Shown here one piece after another: positions 36,721 through 47,669 of a stretch of DNA of 64,000 nt (positions are counted from its first letter, which is position 1; every line of letters starts with the position of its first letter). The stretch covers positions 124,001-188,000 of the forward strand of contig NZ_PYMC01000006.1 in NCBI RefSeq assembly GCF_003026475.1. The letters are read 5' to 3'. The notes under the pieces are model-generated. The model saw nothing but the letters and a program-made list of their open reading frames with translations, had not been told where the DNA came from and did not search any database. The stretch is from Photobacterium lipolyticum. Its GTDB lineage: Bacteria; Pseudomonadota; Gammaproteobacteria; Enterobacterales; Vibrionaceae. A program made the position numbers and the translations under genes.

Positions 36721-37830
36721 TTATACGCCTTGTTCCTTGAATAGGCGACGGCATGCTGCGCCATTACTGTGGAACAAGTGGCAACGATGCGCTGGAATGC
36801 CAATGTCGAATTTCTGACCCGCTTCCACATCAAGTGTATCTGACTGACGATAGATGAAATCTGCATCAACATGATCAAGGTTCAGGTAAACTTGGGTTTC
36901 ATGCCCAAGTTTTTCTACCACCAGAATAGTGCCGTCGATACAGGCATCACCCTCGTCGCAAGGCACGAGGTGTTCAGGGCGAATACCTAGAGACATACGA
37001 TCCCCTTTATTCACGGTAGAACCATCGACTGGGATCCAGAATGATTGACCATTTGCAAGCTGAACCATTACGCGTTCGTTTTCAACTTGTTCAATAGACA
37101 CACTCATGAAGTTCATTTTTGGTGAGCCGATAAAGCCCGCCACAAAACGGTTTTGAGGGTAGTGATATAGCTCTAAAGGCTTACCAACCTGAGAAACATA
37201 ACCGCCGTCAAGTACAACAATCTTATTGGCCATGGTCATGGCTTCAATCTGATCGTGAGTTACGTAGATCATGGTTGCGCCAAGCTGCTTATGAAGTTTG
37301 GCAAGTTCAATTCGCATCTGAACTCGTAGCGCAGCATCAAGATTCGACAGTGGCTCATCAAGTAGGAAGACCTCAGGCTGTGATACAAGCGTACGGCCGA
37401 TCGCTACACGTTGTCGCTGACCACCGGACAGTGCTTTAGGTTTACGTTCAAGCAAGTGACCAAGCTGAAGAATATCTGAGACATGATCAACACGCTTTTT
37501 GATTTCCCCTTTGTCTGCCTTAGCTAATTTCATACCAAAAGACATATTGTCGAACAGGTTAAGGTGCGGGTATAGAGCATAAGATTGGAATACCATTCCC
37601 ACACCGCGTTCGGAAGGGGCAACCTCGTTCATACGCTGATCGCCAATATAGAGATCACCAGAAGTAATATCTTCCAAGCCAGCAATACAGCGAAGGAGGG
37701 TTGATTTACCACAGCCTGATGGCCCAACAAATACAACAAATTCCCCGTCTGCGATATCGAGATCAACATTCTTGGAAATCAGGTTATCTCCATACGCTTT
37801 ACACACGTTTCGTAAAGTGACACTCGCCAT
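36721..37830 (-). CDS. malK: Maltose/maltodextrin ABC transporter ATPase MalK
   Basis: MalK is the ATPase of the MalFGK2 importer. Walker [10 protein letters not shown] lies at residues 36-44, followed by the Q-loop, the signature [12 protein letters not shown], Walker [13 protein letters not shown] and the switch His in YVTHDQIEA. The C-terminal third is the TOBE regulatory domain that in E. coli also binds MalT and the glucose-PTS protein EIIA. The length of 369 is normal. It is divergent from malEFG and shares their promoter region. Confidence 0.97.
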   Translation of the reverse strand: MASVTLRNVCKAYGDNLISKNVDLDIADGEFVVFVGPSGCGKSTLLRCIAGLEDITSGDLYIGDQRMNEVAPSERGVGMVFQSYALYPHLNLFDNMSFGMKLAKADKGEIKKRVDHVSDILQLGHLLERKPKALSGGQRQRVAIGRTLVSQPEVFLLDEPLSNLDAALRVQMRIELAKLHKQLGATMIYVTHDQIEAMTMANKIVVLDGGYVSQVGKPLELYHYPQNRFVAGFIGSPKMNFMSVSIEQVENERVMVQLANGQSFWIPVDGSTVNKGDRMSLGIRPEHLVPCDEGDACIDGTILVVEKLGHETQVYLNLDHVDADFIYRQSDTLDVEAGQKFDIGIPAHRCHLFHSNGAACRRLFKEQGV

Positions 37831-38456
37831 CGAGCCTATTCCTCTAGTTTGTTGTTAGCAGCAAGCACATAGTATTCATCCATAGGCTTACTGGTAAAGA
37901 ATTTCTTGGTGTAGTGAAGAAAAAAACGGGCAGCTTGTATTTCATTAAACAGTTGAAACGGCAGCTACCCTACCAAAAGCAGCTTTATTTACTTCCCCAA
38001 GAAATAAAGCGGCATCAATGATTCCGGTTAAAACGAGAATCCTGCGGTGCAAAAAAATTAGCGATGCAATAACAGTTAAAAGCTTCTTCATCTACCCAAA
38101 TGGGTATGCATACATCTTTACCTAGTATTAGTAAGTGAGCATCATCCTTGTTGTGAATTAAAAAGGGGGGATATAGGGGGAGGAGTGTTTAGATCACATT
38201 TTGAGAGACCGCTAGCTGAAGATACGGATTAATCAAAGTACCATGTGCGCTCTGTCACATAAACGTGTCATTTTTTGAGCTGCGTCACAGGTGATACCGA
38301 TGCAGATCACGCTTTTAATTATTTGGCTCCGGGGGCGTAGTTAGTGGGATGATGTCACCTGACACTAAGTTAAGGATGATAAGCCTGAAATTGCGTTGTC
38401 GTGAGCAATAAAATCTGATGATGACGAAACAATAACAATCATGAAGGATGTTAAAA
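37831..38456. promoter_or_regulatory. Divergent malK / malEFG control region
   Basis: The 626-bp gap holds MalT-like boxes (GGGGGAGGAG at 38176-38185, with a further G run at 38165-38170) and a CRP-like site TGTGC-GCTCTG-TCACA at 38244-38259, nine of ten consensus positions. More TCACA/GATCAC half-sites lie at 38190-38310. This mirrors the E. coli malEp-malKp region, where MalT and CRP together activate both promoters. The half near malK (37860-38100) is A/T-rich with no further recognised site. Confidence 0.75.
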
Positions 38457-39638
38457 ATGAAGAAAGTCCTCAGCACAGTCGCACTTTGTACCCTTGCCGC
38501 ACTTAGCTCTGTTAATGCACATGCTGCGATTGAAGAAGGTCAATTAACCATTTGGATTAACGGTGACAAAGGTTATAACGGCCTTGCCGAAGTAGGTAAG
38601 AAGTTTGAGGCTGATACTGGTATCAAGGTAACGGTTTCTCACCCTGATTCACTGGAAGAGAAATTTCCTCAGTTAGCTTCTACAGGTGACGGTCCTGATA
38701 TTGTTTTCTGGGCACATGACCGTTTTGGTGGGTATGCACAAGCAGGACTTCTTGCTGAAGTTAAGCCATCTGCAGAATTCAAAGCTAAGTTTGCTGATTT
38801 TACATGGGATGCGGTTTCTTACGAAGGTAAGTACGTTGGTTACCCGGTTGCTGTAGAAGCATTGTCTCTAATCTACAACAAAGATTTAGTCGCTAACCCA
38901 CCTAAAAACTGGGAAGACATTGCTGCGCTTGATAAGAAACTGCAGAAAGACGGCAAACGCGCCATCATGTGGAACCTACAAGAACCGTTCTTTACATGGC
39001 CTGTTCTAGCTGCCGATGGTGGTTATGCATTCAAATACACGGCTAATGGCTATGACGCGAAAGACGTTGGTGTTAACAATGACGGCGCTAAGCGCGCGAT
39101 GAAATTTGTTAAGAACCTTGTTGATACCGGTGTGATTTCAGCTGATGTCGATTACTCTGTTGCTGAGTCTGGCTTCAATAAAGGTGAAGTCGCAATGACA
39201 ATCAATGGCCCATGGTCATGGGGTAACATTGATAAAGCGGGTATTAATTATGGTGTAACGTTGCTACCTAAACTGAACGGTAACCCATCTAAGCCTTTCG
39301 TTGGTGTTTTAACTGCGGGTATCAGCACGGCGTCACCTAATCAAGATCTGGCGGTAGAGTTTATGGAGAACTACCTGCTGACCAACGAAGGTCTTCGTCA
39401 AGTGAACAATGACACGCCACTAGGTGCAGTTGCATTGAACTCATTCCAGGCAGAACTAAGCTCAGATTCACGTATTGGCGCGACTATGGACAATGCGATG
39501 AATGGTGAGATTATGCCAAACATTCCTCAAATGTCAGCATTCTGGTATGCAGAAAAAGCGGCAATCGGTAACGTTGTAACTGACCGTCAATCTGTAGATG
39601 ACGCGCTGAATACTGTTGCGGAACGTATGACTAAGTAA
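38457..39638 (+). CDS. malE: Maltose/maltodextrin-binding protein MalE
   Basis: MalE is the periplasmic receptor for maltose and maltodextrins, delivering them to MalFGK2. A signal peptide (about 1-23, ending AHA-A) precedes the mature start [23 protein letters not shown], very close to E. coli MalE. Further family segments are [21 protein letters not shown] and [24 protein letters not shown] start at ATG 38457, with AAGGA eight bases upstream; another ATG three codons earlier overlaps that site. It is first in malE-malF-malG. Confidence 0.97.
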   Translation: MKKVLSTVALCTLAALSSVNAHAAIEEGQLTIWINGDKGYNGLAEVGKKFEADTGIKVTVSHPDSLEEKFPQLASTGDGPDIVFWAHDRFGGYAQAGLLAEVKPSAEFKAKFADFTWDAVSYEGKYVGYPVAVEALSLIYNKDLVANPPKNWEDIAALDKKLQKDGKRAIMWNLQEPFFTWPVLAADGGYAFKYTANGYDAKDVGVNNDGAKRAMKFVKNLVDTGVISADVDYSVAESGFNKGEVAMTINGPWSWGNIDKAGINYGVTLLPKLNGNPSKPFVGVLTAGISTASPNQDLAVEFMENYLLTNEGLRQVNNDTPLGAVALNSFQAELSSDSRIGATMDNAMNGEIMPNIPQMSAFWYAEKAAIGNVVTDRQSVDDALNTVAERMTK

Positions 39639-39653
39639 CGCAGTTAAACCTAA

Positions 39654-39678
39654 AGGGGGAGTGTTGTTTTCTCCCCCT
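39654..39678 (+). terminator. Hairpin between malE and malF
   Basis: A G/C-rich stem AGGGGGAG / CTCCCCCT with a nine-base loop starts 16 bp after malE. It has no T tract. Such a structure would protect malE mRNA and limit malFG expression, giving the excess of binding protein known for these operons. Confidence 0.75.
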
Positions 39679-39703
39679 ATCAGAAGTACAGTGAGGACCT
39701 CTA

Positions 39704-41296
39704 ATGCAGTCTCATCAAGCTGCCAGTATGGCAGGTGGAAACGTTGATATGGCATCTAATTCTATGACAACAAGCCTTGATTATCGTAAATGGCTGAAAT
39801 GGGCCTCGTTAGGACTAGTCAGTTTAATTAATGGCTACGCAGTTATTTTAATGTATTCACGAGGTGAATATGCTTTTGCATTATTGACCCTTATCGTCGC
39901 CTCTCTTGGTGTATACGTTTTTGCTCGTAAGCGCACCTATGCGCATCGTTATATTTACCCTGGTGTAGCAGGTATGATCCTGTTCATCATTTTCCCTTTG
40001 GTCTATACCATCGGTCTTGCCTTTACAAACTATAGCGGTAGTAACCAGCTAAGCCTTGAGCGTACCCAGTCTGTTCTTCTGCAGCAGACCTCCCAAAGTG
40101 GTGATAGCTATAATTTCTCACTGTATGAGCAAGATGGAACCTACAGTATTGCTCTTAAAGATGGCGAACAATGGCTAGCGACGGATCGTTATGAATTGAC
40201 AGCATTGCCGACAGATAAGATCCAGCTGAAAGCCGTGGATGAGCCCGTTGGCAATAAAGCACCTCTTAAAACGGTTATCTCAAACCGGAAACTGCTCAGT
40301 GATCTGCTATTGTCTACAACGGCAGGCGACGAGCTGAAGATGTCAGGACTACGTACGTTTGCTGAAATTCAGCCTATGTATGTTTTGCAGGATGACGGTG
40401 AGACGTTAGTTAATTATATAAAAAACATTACCTATAAACCAAATTGGGAAACCGGTTTTTACCAGGAAGTAAATGTTGATGGTGAATTCGTTGGTGAACC
40501 TTTATCTCCAGGTTTTATTGTAAACGTCGGTTTTGACAACTTTACGAGAATCTTTACAGATCCAGGAATCCAAGGTCCCTTCTTTAAAATCTTTGTCTGG
40601 ACGGTATTATTTTCAGTGTTAACCGTTGTGTTTACACTAGCGGTAGGCGTAGTTCTGGCACAGGTCATCTCTTGGGAATCGCTTAAAGGCCGCGGTGTAT
40701 ATCGCGTAATGCTGATTCTTCCTTATGCGGTACCTGCCTTCATTTCGATTCTTGTGTTTAAAGGTTTGTTTAACCAGAGCTTTGGTGAAATCAACCTGGT
40801 TCTTGAAGGGCTGTTTGGCCTTAGCCCTGCATGGTTTACCGAACCATTCCTGGCTAAAACAATGATTTTAATTGTTAATACATGGCTGGGTTACCCATAC
40901 ATGATGATCTTAGCTATGGGTTTGCTAAAAGCGATTCCTGAAGATCTTTATGAAGCATCTGCAATGGATGGCGCAGGCCCAATTGATAACTTCTTCAATA
41001 TTACACTGCCATTACTTGTTAAACCGATGATTCCTTTGTTGATTGCAAGTTTTGCTTTTAACTTCAATAACTTTGTACTGATTCAGCTGTTGACTAATGG
41101 TGCGCCAGATATGATTGGTACCAGTGTTCCAGCGGGTCATACTGACTTATTGGTGAGCTATACATACCGTATCGCTTTTGAAGGTTCGGGTGGTCAGGAC
41201 TTTGCTCTGGCTGGTGCAATTGCAACAATGATTTTCCTATTGGTTGGTGGCCTATCACTACTGAATATGAAATTTACTAAGCTGGAATCAGAGTAA
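39704..41296 (+). CDS. malF: Maltose ABC transporter permease MalF
   Basis: MalF is one of the two membrane subunits of the importer. The protein (530 residues, E. coli 514) has N-terminal helices, a large periplasmic loop (about residues 110-290) characteristic of MalF, and a C-terminal permease domain with the EAA loop [22 protein letters not shown] that docks on MalK. The start at 39704 follows a weak AGGA; internal ATGs nearby are possible. It is 11 bp upstream of malG. Confidence 0.96.
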   Translation: MQSHQAASMAGGNVDMASNSMTTSLDYRKWLKWASLGLVSLINGYAVILMYSRGEYAFALLTLIVASLGVYVFARKRTYAHRYIYPGVAGMILFIIFPLVYTIGLAFTNYSGSNQLSLERTQSVLLQQTSQSGDSYNFSLYEQDGTYSIALKDGEQWLATDRYELTALPTDKIQLKAVDEPVGNKAPLKTVISNRKLLSDLLLSTTAGDELKMSGLRTFAEIQPMYVLQDDGETLVNYIKNITYKPNWETGFYQEVNVDGEFVGEPLSPGFIVNVGFDNFTRIFTDPGIQGPFFKIFVWTVLFSVLTVVFTLAVGVVLAQVISWESLKGRGVYRVMLILPYAVPAFISILVFKGLFNQSFGEINLVLEGLFGLSPAWFTEPFLAKTMILIVNTWLGYPYMMILAMGLLKAIPEDLYEASAMDGAGPIDNFFNITLPLLVKPMIPLLIASFAFNFNNFVLIQLLTNGAPDMIGTSVPAGHTDLLVSYTYRIAFEGSGGQDFALAGAIATMIFLLVGGLSLLNMKFTKLESE

Positions 41297-41307
41297 GGAG
41301 CACGAAA

Positions 41308-42198
41308 ATGGCAATGGTTCAACCTAAATCGTTAAAATACAGAGTGTGGGCGACTCATATTGCAATGTGGTGTTTCCTTGGTCTGATGATGTTCCCGCTA
41401 TTGATGGTTATTGCTATCTCGTTCCGGGAAGGTAACTATGGATCAGGAGAATTAATCCCGACTAATCCATCTCTAGAGCACTGGAAGTTAGCCCTTGGTA
41501 TTGCAGTTGAAAATGCAGATGGTACGGTAACACTACCCCCATTCCCGGTGATGACCTGGTTATGGAACACGGTTAAAATATCTGGTATGACTGCGATTGG
41601 TATCGTTACACTTTCGACAACCTGTGCTTATGCTTTTGCCCGTATGAAGTTTGCTGGTAAAGCGACAATTCTGAGATCGATGCTGATTTTCCAGATGTTC
41701 CCGGCAGTACTTGCTTTGGTGGCATTGTATGCGTTGTTTGACCGTCTGGGCACTTATGTTCCATTCCTTGGAATGAACACTCATGGCGGTGTGGTATTCG
41801 CTTACATGGGCGGCATCGCTCTGCATGTGTGGACAATTAAAGGTTACTTCGAATCAATTGATGGTTCACTTGAAGAAGCCGCTGCATTGGATGGAGCAAC
41901 ACCATGGCAGGCATTCCGTCTGGTACTGCTGCCACTATCGGTGCCAATTCTTGCTGTAGTATTTATTCTGTCATTTGTTGCTGCTGTAACCGAAGTTCCC
42001 GTCGCTTCATTGTTGCTGCGTGATATTGACACTTATACTCTAGCGGTAGGGATGCAACAATACCTGCATCCGCAGAAATATTTATGGGGTGATTTTGCAG
42101 CCGCGGCTGTGCTCGCAGCACTGCCAATTACTGTCGTGTTCTTGCTTGCTCAGAAGTTCCTGGTCGGTGGTTTAACTGCGGGTGGTGTTAAAGGCTAA
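41308..42198 (+). CDS. malG: Maltose ABC transporter permease MalG
   Basis: The 296-residue protein (E. coli 296) has six membrane helices and the EAA loop [23 protein letters not shown] that contacts MalK. The C-terminus ends [15 protein letters not shown], which in E. coli MalG inserts near the MalF sugar site. AAGGAG lies before the ATG. Last gene of malEFG, followed by a strong terminator. Confidence 0.97.
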   Translation: MAMVQPKSLKYRVWATHIAMWCFLGLMMFPLLMVIAISFREGNYGSGELIPTNPSLEHWKLALGIAVENADGTVTLPPFPVMTWLWNTVKISGMTAIGIVTLSTTCAYAFARMKFAGKATILRSMLIFQMFPAVLALVALYALFDRLGTYVPFLGMNTHGGVVFAYMGGIALHVWTIKGYFESIDGSLEEAAALDGATPWQAFRLVLLPLSVPILAVVFILSFVAAVTEVPVASLLLRDIDTYTLAVGMQQYLHPQKYLWGDFAAAAVLAALPITVVFLLAQKFLVGGLTAGGVKG

Positions 42199-42230
42199 GG
42201 CACTTTAATCTCTATCTGAAGTCAAAACAG

Positions 42231-42265
42231 AAAAGCTCGTCTTATTCAAATAAGACGGGCTTTTT
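42231..42265 (+). terminator. Intrinsic terminator of malEFG
   Basis: A long stem AAAAGCTCGTCTTATT / ATAAGACGGGCTTTTT (one G-T pair) with a CAA loop ends in five T, 32 bp after malG. Confidence 0.92.
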
Positions 42266-42749
42266 CACCCTTTACATATGAACGTCATATTTTCTTATAG
42301 TAAAAATGTCATTACGCATAATCACTTAGAACAATGCCAAAGATATTGCTTAATGATGTGAAAAGTTAAAGCCATACACAGAAAGAACGCTTTTGGATGT
42401 CGATGATTTTACTGGTCATTTCTAATACTTAGCTGTTTTGGTTTGAAAATATTCCCCTGCCTGATATTATTATTCCCAGCAAGAATGATGCGATGGGTTG
42501 TTACAGCGGCCTGTATGGCTATCATCCTGTTTGATGTATTTAGTCGCTACGATCTTTAGCCACTATAATTTGAAGATAGATAACTAATGGTAATTGAAGC
42601 GTTAAACGTTGCCAGATTACGATTAGTTGAATGAACAATAATAATGATAAGACTCACCTTCTCACTTAGGGGGAGTCACTCCCGAGCATAGATCTTAACA
42701 ATGGTTTGGTCGCCGATCTGTTAAGAACCCTATACTTAACTTAATATTG
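42266..42749. other. Intergenic region after malEFG
   Basis: About 480 bp without a supported gene. It is A/T-rich, and no long frame or clear repeat was seen. It leads into the candidate small RNA described next. Confidence 0.4.
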
Positions 42750-42830
42750 GCGTTGCTGCATAGCTGGACTTACCCTTCGCAGGATAAGTTTTATTGGTAA
42801 CCGAAACCCGGCGATATCGCCGGGTTTTTT
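42750..42830 (+). ncRNA. Candidate small RNA ending in a strong terminator
   Basis: A perfect 24-bp palindrome, AAACCCGGCGAT and its complement (42804-42827), followed by TTT, forms a strong intrinsic terminator. No gene on the plus strand ends near it: malG already has its own terminator 540 bp upstream. This orphan terminator suggests a small transcript. The A/T-rich TATACTTAACTTAATATT at about 42731-42748 could hold its promoter. The 5' end is a guess and I do not recognise the RNA. Confidence 0.35.
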
Positions 42831-42866
42831 GTATCTGCAAGGGGGTGACAATATATGGCAAGGAGG

Positions 42867-42903
42867 GACTATACCTCTAACACTGTAGAGGCATACTATA
42901 GTC
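42867..42903. terminator. Hairpin at the end of the GGDEF gene
   Basis: GACTAT at one end pairs with ATAGTC at the other, and inner CCTCTA pairs with TAGAGG, giving a near-perfect hairpin of 37 bp. It lies 15 bp past the stop of the GGDEF gene (minus strand). Confidence 0.65.
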
Positions 42904-42917
42904 AAGCGCTAGACGTA

Positions 42918-44159
42918 TTATCGGGCAACTCGGTTTCGTCCTGATTTTTTTGCTTTATAAAGTGCTTCATCCGCAGCTTTCAGGACGTTTTGAGGGTTAT
43001 GGTCGGGAAAACTATCTGCTAATCCAATACTAACCGTGACATGCACTGATTGGCTCTTCTTGTCTTCTTGTCGTAACTCAGTTCCTTTCTCATCACTTTG
43101 CGGGCGATCATCCTGACCGCGGATGATAAGGTCATACTTTGCAATAGCAATACGCAATTGTTCAAGGTAATCTTGACACTGGCTGGCTTCTTTACCTTTA
43201 AACAAGATAGTAAATTCTTCACCGCCGTAGCGGAAGATCTGGGCCCCACCTTTTGTTTGCTGCATGATTTTAGCCACAAGTTTCAATACGTTATCACCAA
43301 CTTTATGGCCGTGGTTATCATTGAACTGTTTGAAATGATCAATATCAAGCATTGCCAGGGTATAGGTTCTTCCTAGGTTTTTGAGTTCGGTTTCTAATGC
43401 ACGCCGACCGGGAATGTTTGTTAACTGATCAACAAAAGCTAATTCGTGGCTACAGGTAATAATGTTAAGTAGCAGTAGCGTTGCGGCTAGTGAAAAAGCG
43501 GTACTGGAAATAAAAGCGTACTGAAACAGAACAAAAGCCAAACTTGAAAAGAGTAAACTGATATAAACGGTTTGATCAGAACCGAAGTTACGTTTCAGTA
43601 TGGTTGCCGCACTGCTGCAGGTCAGTGCAAAAGCCAATAAAATGAGAATTATAGGCAAGGGTGACAACGTGGGTATGGTGTAAAGGTATGTATCCCATAA
43701 CCATGAGAGTGTTGTCTGGGAAAAGTGGTCTACAACCAGAGCTGACCATGCGATTTGTAATGCGATAAATAGCATAAAATAAATGCCGAATCGTGACCAA
43801 AGCCGCTTATCTGGCATGATGTGGATCTGTAGCAAATTCAGTGGCAGTAAGCTAGCCAGCAAGGTATATATGAGTTTGGTCGAGTCATTCGACAATGGTT
43901 CTTGTAAATAGGTTTGTATGATGTAGTAGGCTACCATCATGAGAAGCGCGACTAACCCTGTTCTGCCCTGATTAAACGGTTGGCTTAGAAGGACAACTAA
44001 AGAAAATAAAATATAAGGCAGGGTCAGTAACAAGTCTTGGTATGAGGCTAAGACGGCAGTGAGCCCTTCTAATGCAAGTATCATCAGAATTGAGATCAGC
44101 AATGGCGACCCAAATCGAAATCCAGCGCTTCTAAAAACGGCAAATGAAAGTGATGGCAT
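42918..44159 (-). CDS. Membrane-bound diguanylate cyclase (GGDEF)
   Basis: The N-terminal 240 residues hold about eight to nine membrane helices and no recognised sensor motif. A GGDEF domain follows (about 250-413): FVDQLTNIPGRRALE, LDIDHFKQFNDNHGHKVGD, and the active site FRYGGEEFTIL. The GGEEF form is catalytically competent. No RxxD inhibitory site is seen five residues before it. A charged insertion (GQDDRPQSDEKGTELRQEDK) sits before VTVSIGLA. It would make cyclic-di-GMP in response to an unknown membrane signal. It is monocistronic. Confidence 0.9.
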   Translation of the reverse strand: MPSLSFAVFRSAGFRFGSPLLISILMILALEGLTAVLASYQDLLLTLPYILFSLVVLLSQPFNQGRTGLVALLMMVAYYIIQTYLQEPLSNDSTKLIYTLLASLLPLNLLQIHIMPDKRLWSRFGIYFMLFIALQIAWSALVVDHFSQTTLSWLWDTYLYTIPTLSPLPIILILLAFALTCSSAATILKRNFGSDQTVYISLLFSSLAFVLFQYAFISSTAFSLAATLLLLNIITCSHELAFVDQLTNIPGRRALETELKNLGRTYTLAMLDIDHFKQFNDNHGHKVGDNVLKLVAKIMQQTKGGAQIFRYGGEEFTILFKGKEASQCQDYLEQLRIAIAKYDLIIRGQDDRPQSDEKGTELRQEDKKSQSVHVTVSIGLADSFPDHNPQNVLKAADEALYKAKKSGRNRVAR

Positions 44160-44309
44160 TCAAATAATTCCCTTATTCAGGGCCATAGTATAACGAAACA
44201 GCGGTAATACCCTTAGTTAAACAGTAAATACAGACCAATAGTCTGATAAACGACTATTTTTTAGTTTTTTTAAAGCAATAAAAGGCGTTACTAACACCTT
44301 CTCTTATTG

Positions 44310-44368
44310 TATACCCAAATCAGATCAAAATGCAGGGTTCTCGCGTCTTGAGGTCACTTGGGCATATA
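44310..44368. repeat. Interspersed palindromic repeat, family A
   Basis: TATACCCAAATCAGATCAAAATGCAGG leads into TCTTGAGGTCACTTGGGCATATA, the same arms as the copy at 3788. It lies just past the DUF1415 gene end and before the GGDEF gene leader. Confidence 0.75.
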
Positions 44369-44388
44369 TATATCGTCAGTATATGGAA

Positions 44389-44931
44389 TTACTTAATAAG
44401 ATAGGGGAACAATTTTCGTTTTTGATCTGCCGTCAGGTTCTGAACACACTCGATATTGCGCTCAGGGATCTCTTCCGGGGCCGGATAGTGCCTTAATACT
44501 TTTTCCATACTTTCTTCACGGATTAGATGGAAAATAGGATATGGCGAGCGGTTGGTCAGGTTTTCGGCATCGTCAGGTTCAGCGCCGTAGAAACAATAGT
44601 CTGGGTGGAAGCTGGCAATCTGATAAACCCCTTCTTTTCGTATTTGGATCAGCAGCCCTTCAACCAAATCAAGGAATTGGTTGTAGTCATCAAATTTCTC
44701 AAACGAGTTGGGTGCAACAACTAGTGTGGTTTCCAATTCTACCGCAGGGGTTTGATAGAGCAGTATCAGCTCTTGATAGATAGCTTCAAGCAGTACCTCC
44801 TCTGAGGTTTCTTCACACACCTGAATCTTGATCTGCTTGTTACGGTTAGGCTTTTATGCAAAAGGGCATAAGTTAAGCCCAATAACGACATCTTCTAACC
44901 ATTGTTGAACATCTTTTTTGACTTGCGACAT
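44389..44931 (-). pseudogene. DUF1415 family gene with an in-frame stop
   Basis: Read from the ATG at 44931, the frame gives MSQVKKDVQQWLEDVVIGLN then LCPFA, followed by TAA (44854-44856), and continues in the same frame as KPNRNKQIKIQVCEETSEE to the normal stop. This is the DUF1415 family: intact members read DVVIGLNLCPFAKKP at this point, so a Lys codon (AAA) has become TAA. The rest matches the family to the end (GVYQIASFHPDYCFYGAEPDDAENLTNRSPYP, PERNIE). The downstream part could only start at a GTG with no ribosome-binding site. I read it as a recent nonsense mutation or a sequencing error. The function of the family is unknown. Confidence 0.85.
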
Positions 44932-44958
44932 GACTGACTCTTATCTTTATATTAATTA

Positions 44959-45008
44959 TTATACCCAAGTAACTTCCAGATACGTGCTGTGCACTGTATT
45001 TGGGATAT
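44959..45008. repeat. Interspersed palindromic repeat, diverged family A
   Basis: TATACCCAAGTAACTTCCAGA begins the element and GTATTTGGGATATA ends it; the arms pair imperfectly. It lies between the DUF1415 gene start and the rnb terminator. Confidence 0.6.
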
Positions 45009-45010
45009 AA

Positions 45011-45037
45011 AAAGGGCCAGTACCTGACTGACCCTTT
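45011..45037. terminator. Terminator of rnb
   Basis: The stem AAAGGGCCAGT / ACTGACCCTTT (one mismatch) with a five-base loop lies 24 bp after the rnb stop. On the minus strand it ends in TTTTTATATCCC. Confidence 0.8.
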
Positions 45038-45061
45038 GTACCGAATTATAGAAACTGCAGC

Positions 45062-47080
45062 TTATGCGTTTTCTTGTTCAGTACTTTTTTCTGCAGCTTC
45101 AGCTGGAGCCGGGAACTGTTGAATCGGCTTAGCAACAAGCTGACGAGTCGCGGCACGAACCTCCGCTAATTTAACTTCCAACGTATCACCAAGCTGGTAT
45201 TCTTTTACCGTGTCGATAGTGACAGTACCTAATTCACTATTACACACGATGCGCTGCTTGTTATCTACAATAAGCGATGCTGGGATAAATGCCGAAGCAC
45301 CAATCTCAAGTAAGCGAATGCGTATACCTGCACGGTTTATATCGAAGATTTCAGCGTTGAAGATGGTTTCGTCTTTTACTGAATTTTTCAGCAGACGAAC
45401 ATATAACCAATCAGCGACATCCCGCTCTGCCATACGATGGCTACGGCGGTGATTGGCGATTTCTTCACCAACCGTATCATCTGGCTTTTGCGTAGGTTCA
45501 TAACCTGAAATCACCGCTTTAAGCAGGCGGTGGTTGATCATATCGCCGTACTTACGGATTGGTGACGTCCAGGTTGCGTAGACATCAAGGCCCATTGCAT
45601 AGTGCGGGGAAGGTTGGTTACCAACTTCACTATAGGCCTGGAATTTACGTAGACGGTTGTCCAGGTAGGTTGAGTCCAGATCATTTAACCAGCGACGCAG
45701 GGCACTGAAGCCTTCCAGCGTAGTCAGCTGCTCTTTTTCAAATGGCGCTTCGGCTTCGGTTAAGAAATTCATCGCGGTATCCAGTTTCTCTGGATGAAAA
45801 CCGTTGTGGTAGTTGAATACACCGGTACCGAATTTTTCTTTAAGCACACGCCCAGCACAGATATTGGCCGTGATCATCGCTTCTTCAATCATACGGTTGG
45901 CCGTACGACGAAGATCCGTATGGATCGCGACAACATCGTTATCTTCACTTAGCTCAAAACGGTAATCGGGACGATCCGGGAAGACAACGGCAGTGTTAGT
46001 GCGCCACTCGCTACGCGCATTGGCAAAGCCATGCAGCGCATCGATTTGTGCTGCGATAACGTCGTTTGGTATCCAGTTATCGCATTGACCGTTTTCAATC
46101 AGGTCAGAAACGTTGTCATAGGCCAATCGTGCCTGTGATCTAATCCATGCAGCAAAAAACGCGATATCATCTTGAATTACACCGTCTTTATCAATGCTCA
46201 CTCGACAACAAATAACAGGACGTTTTTCGTTCTCGATCAATGAACAAAGCTCATCACTTAACTCTCGTGGCAACATTGGGATGTTGCGACCTGGCAAGTA
46301 GATAGTAAAACCACGTTGACGGGCTTCATCGTCCATCTTATCGCCAACAGCAATGTAAGAGGTTGGATCAGCAATCGCGATGGTGATCTCAAAGCTGCCA
46401 TCGTCTTTTTTAACCGTGTAAAGGGCGTCATCCATATCTTTGGTAGATTCACCATCGATAGTAATGAATGGAAGCTCGGTTAAGTCCTGACGTTCTAAGC
46501 CTTCTTCCAACATGCTCCAGCTTTCTTGTGGCGCAGGTTCGGTGTTAGGCAGTTCATGACGGGCAAGCGTTACCCACCACGGTGCAATTTTATCGTTGCT
46601 GTCAGTGATTTTTTCTTTGATATCACAGAAGAACGTTTTGTTTTTGTTAGAGAGCTTATCGTTACCAAGTGGATGGCTATTCAGGTTAGCGACAACCCAG
46701 TCACTTTCTTTAAGGCTCTCAGGGTTAAGCCCCTTTACCGGACGCGCTTTAATGGCATCATTTAGCTGAGGATGATCAGGTACGACGTGCAAACGATCAC
46801 GGATCAATTTAACTCGGCCGATAAAACGGGTCAGGTTTTGTTCTACCAGTTCCTGAGGCTCTGCAACTTCTCGCTCTTTTTCTGTACGAATAACAGCAAT
46901 AACACGGTCACCGTGCATGACATTCTTCATATAGATAGGCGGGATGAAAAAGCTTTCTTTATTGTCGGTCTCTAGAAAGCCAAAACCACGGTCAGTTGCC
47001 TTGACGTTACCTTCCTTCTTCGGAAGCGTCTCTTGAATTTGTTTTTTAAGCTGTGCTAGCAGCGGATTATCTTGAAACAT
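45062..47080 (-). CDS. rnb: Exoribonuclease II
   Basis: RNase II degrades single-stranded RNA 3'-to-5'. Two N-terminal cold-shock domains ([23 protein letters not shown]) precede the RNB catalytic domain with [13 protein letters not shown], which supplies the metal-binding Asp residues, and a C-terminal S1 domain. The length of 672 is slightly longer than E. coli (644), with an acidic C-terminal tail ([14 protein letters not shown]). It is monocistronic with its own terminator. Confidence 0.96.
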   Translation of the reverse strand: MFQDNPLLAQLKKQIQETLPKKEGNVKATDRGFGFLETDNKESFFIPPIYMKNVMHGDRVIAVIRTEKEREVAEPQELVEQNLTRFIGRVKLIRDRLHVVPDHPQLNDAIKARPVKGLNPESLKESDWVVANLNSHPLGNDKLSNKNKTFFCDIKEKITDSNDKIAPWWVTLARHELPNTEPAPQESWSMLEEGLERQDLTELPFITIDGESTKDMDDALYTVKKDDGSFEITIAIADPTSYIAVGDKMDDEARQRGFTIYLPGRNIPMLPRELSDELCSLIENEKRPVICCRVSIDKDGVIQDDIAFFAAWIRSQARLAYDNVSDLIENGQCDNWIPNDVIAAQIDALHGFANARSEWRTNTAVVFPDRPDYRFELSEDNDVVAIHTDLRRTANRMIEEAMITANICAGRVLKEKFGTGVFNYHNGFHPEKLDTAMNFLTEAEAPFEKEQLTTLEGFSALRRWLNDLDSTYLDNRLRKFQAYSEVGNQPSPHYAMGLDVYATWTSPIRKYGDMINHRLLKAVISGYEPTQKPDDTVGEEIANHRRSHRMAERDVADWLYVRLLKNSVKDETIFNAEIFDINRAGIRIRLLEIGASAFIPASLIVDNKQRIVCNSELGTVTIDTVKEYQLGDTLEVKLAEVRAATRQLVAKPIQQFPAPAEAAEKSTEQENA

Positions 47081-47140
47081 TATGCCTGGTCTCAGATTGT
47101 GAACCCAGACACTATACGGATTTGGGGCCGTAAAACCAAG

Positions 47141-47456
47141 ATTTGGGGGGGGGATATTTTCGGATTGCTGCTATTACCGAGTCGATTTTGGCTATTTGTT
47201 ACCTGCGATTCAATCAGTATGAGCGGCGTATATTGCCGAGGAAATGTTGTCGGTTTTTTCCGGGTTGGCGCTGGAGCATCGAGCCTCACTACTAAAGATG
47301 GTGACAATTAGTATAGGAAGCCAGACATTGATGCCTGATGGTGATAACCATCCAAATAAATTAATTACGGTGGCTGATAAAGCGCTATATTTGGCTAAAG
47401 AAAGTGGGAGAGGGCAGTTTATTCAATGGGATAGTAGCAATATGGTCAAGGTTTAG
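47141..47456 (+). pseudogene. Relic of a GGDEF domain protein
   Basis: One frame reads [12 protein letters not shown], a decayed form of the GGDEF active site (GGDEF.LLLP), directly after a run of nine G. Another frame then reads IAEEMLSVFSGLALEHRASL and VTISIGSQTLMPDGDNHPNK, ending ADKALYLAKESGRGQFIQWD, the standard C-terminal half of a GGDEF domain, and stops at 47454-47456. The frame change and the loss of everything upstream mark it as a remnant of a diguanylate cyclase. Confidence 0.8.
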
Positions 47457-47669
47457 GGCATAAAGTGCTTAACGTACACGCTGATTGTTCAAGAAGTAGT
47501 AGCTTGAATGTTTTTTTGTGACCGCCTTCAATTTTTTCTGGCATTTTATCGAGTAATGGCGCACAATGCGCGCCTCTTAATCGTCGAGGCCCATGCTTGT
47601 GGTTGCTGTTGCAGAACTCTTAAAGCAGAAGGGGCCCCGTTTTACGTTAGATTATTTATTGGGATCCCA

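Noticed and set aside
36533..36817. Plus-strand frame of 94 codons at the end of malK
   Set aside because: It runs antisense through the malK terminator and coding end and has no ribosome-binding site.
44854..44856. Programmed recoding at the DUF1415 internal stop
   Set aside because: The stop is TAA, not TGA or TAG, with no stimulatory structure seen and a simple Lys-to-stop change as explanation.
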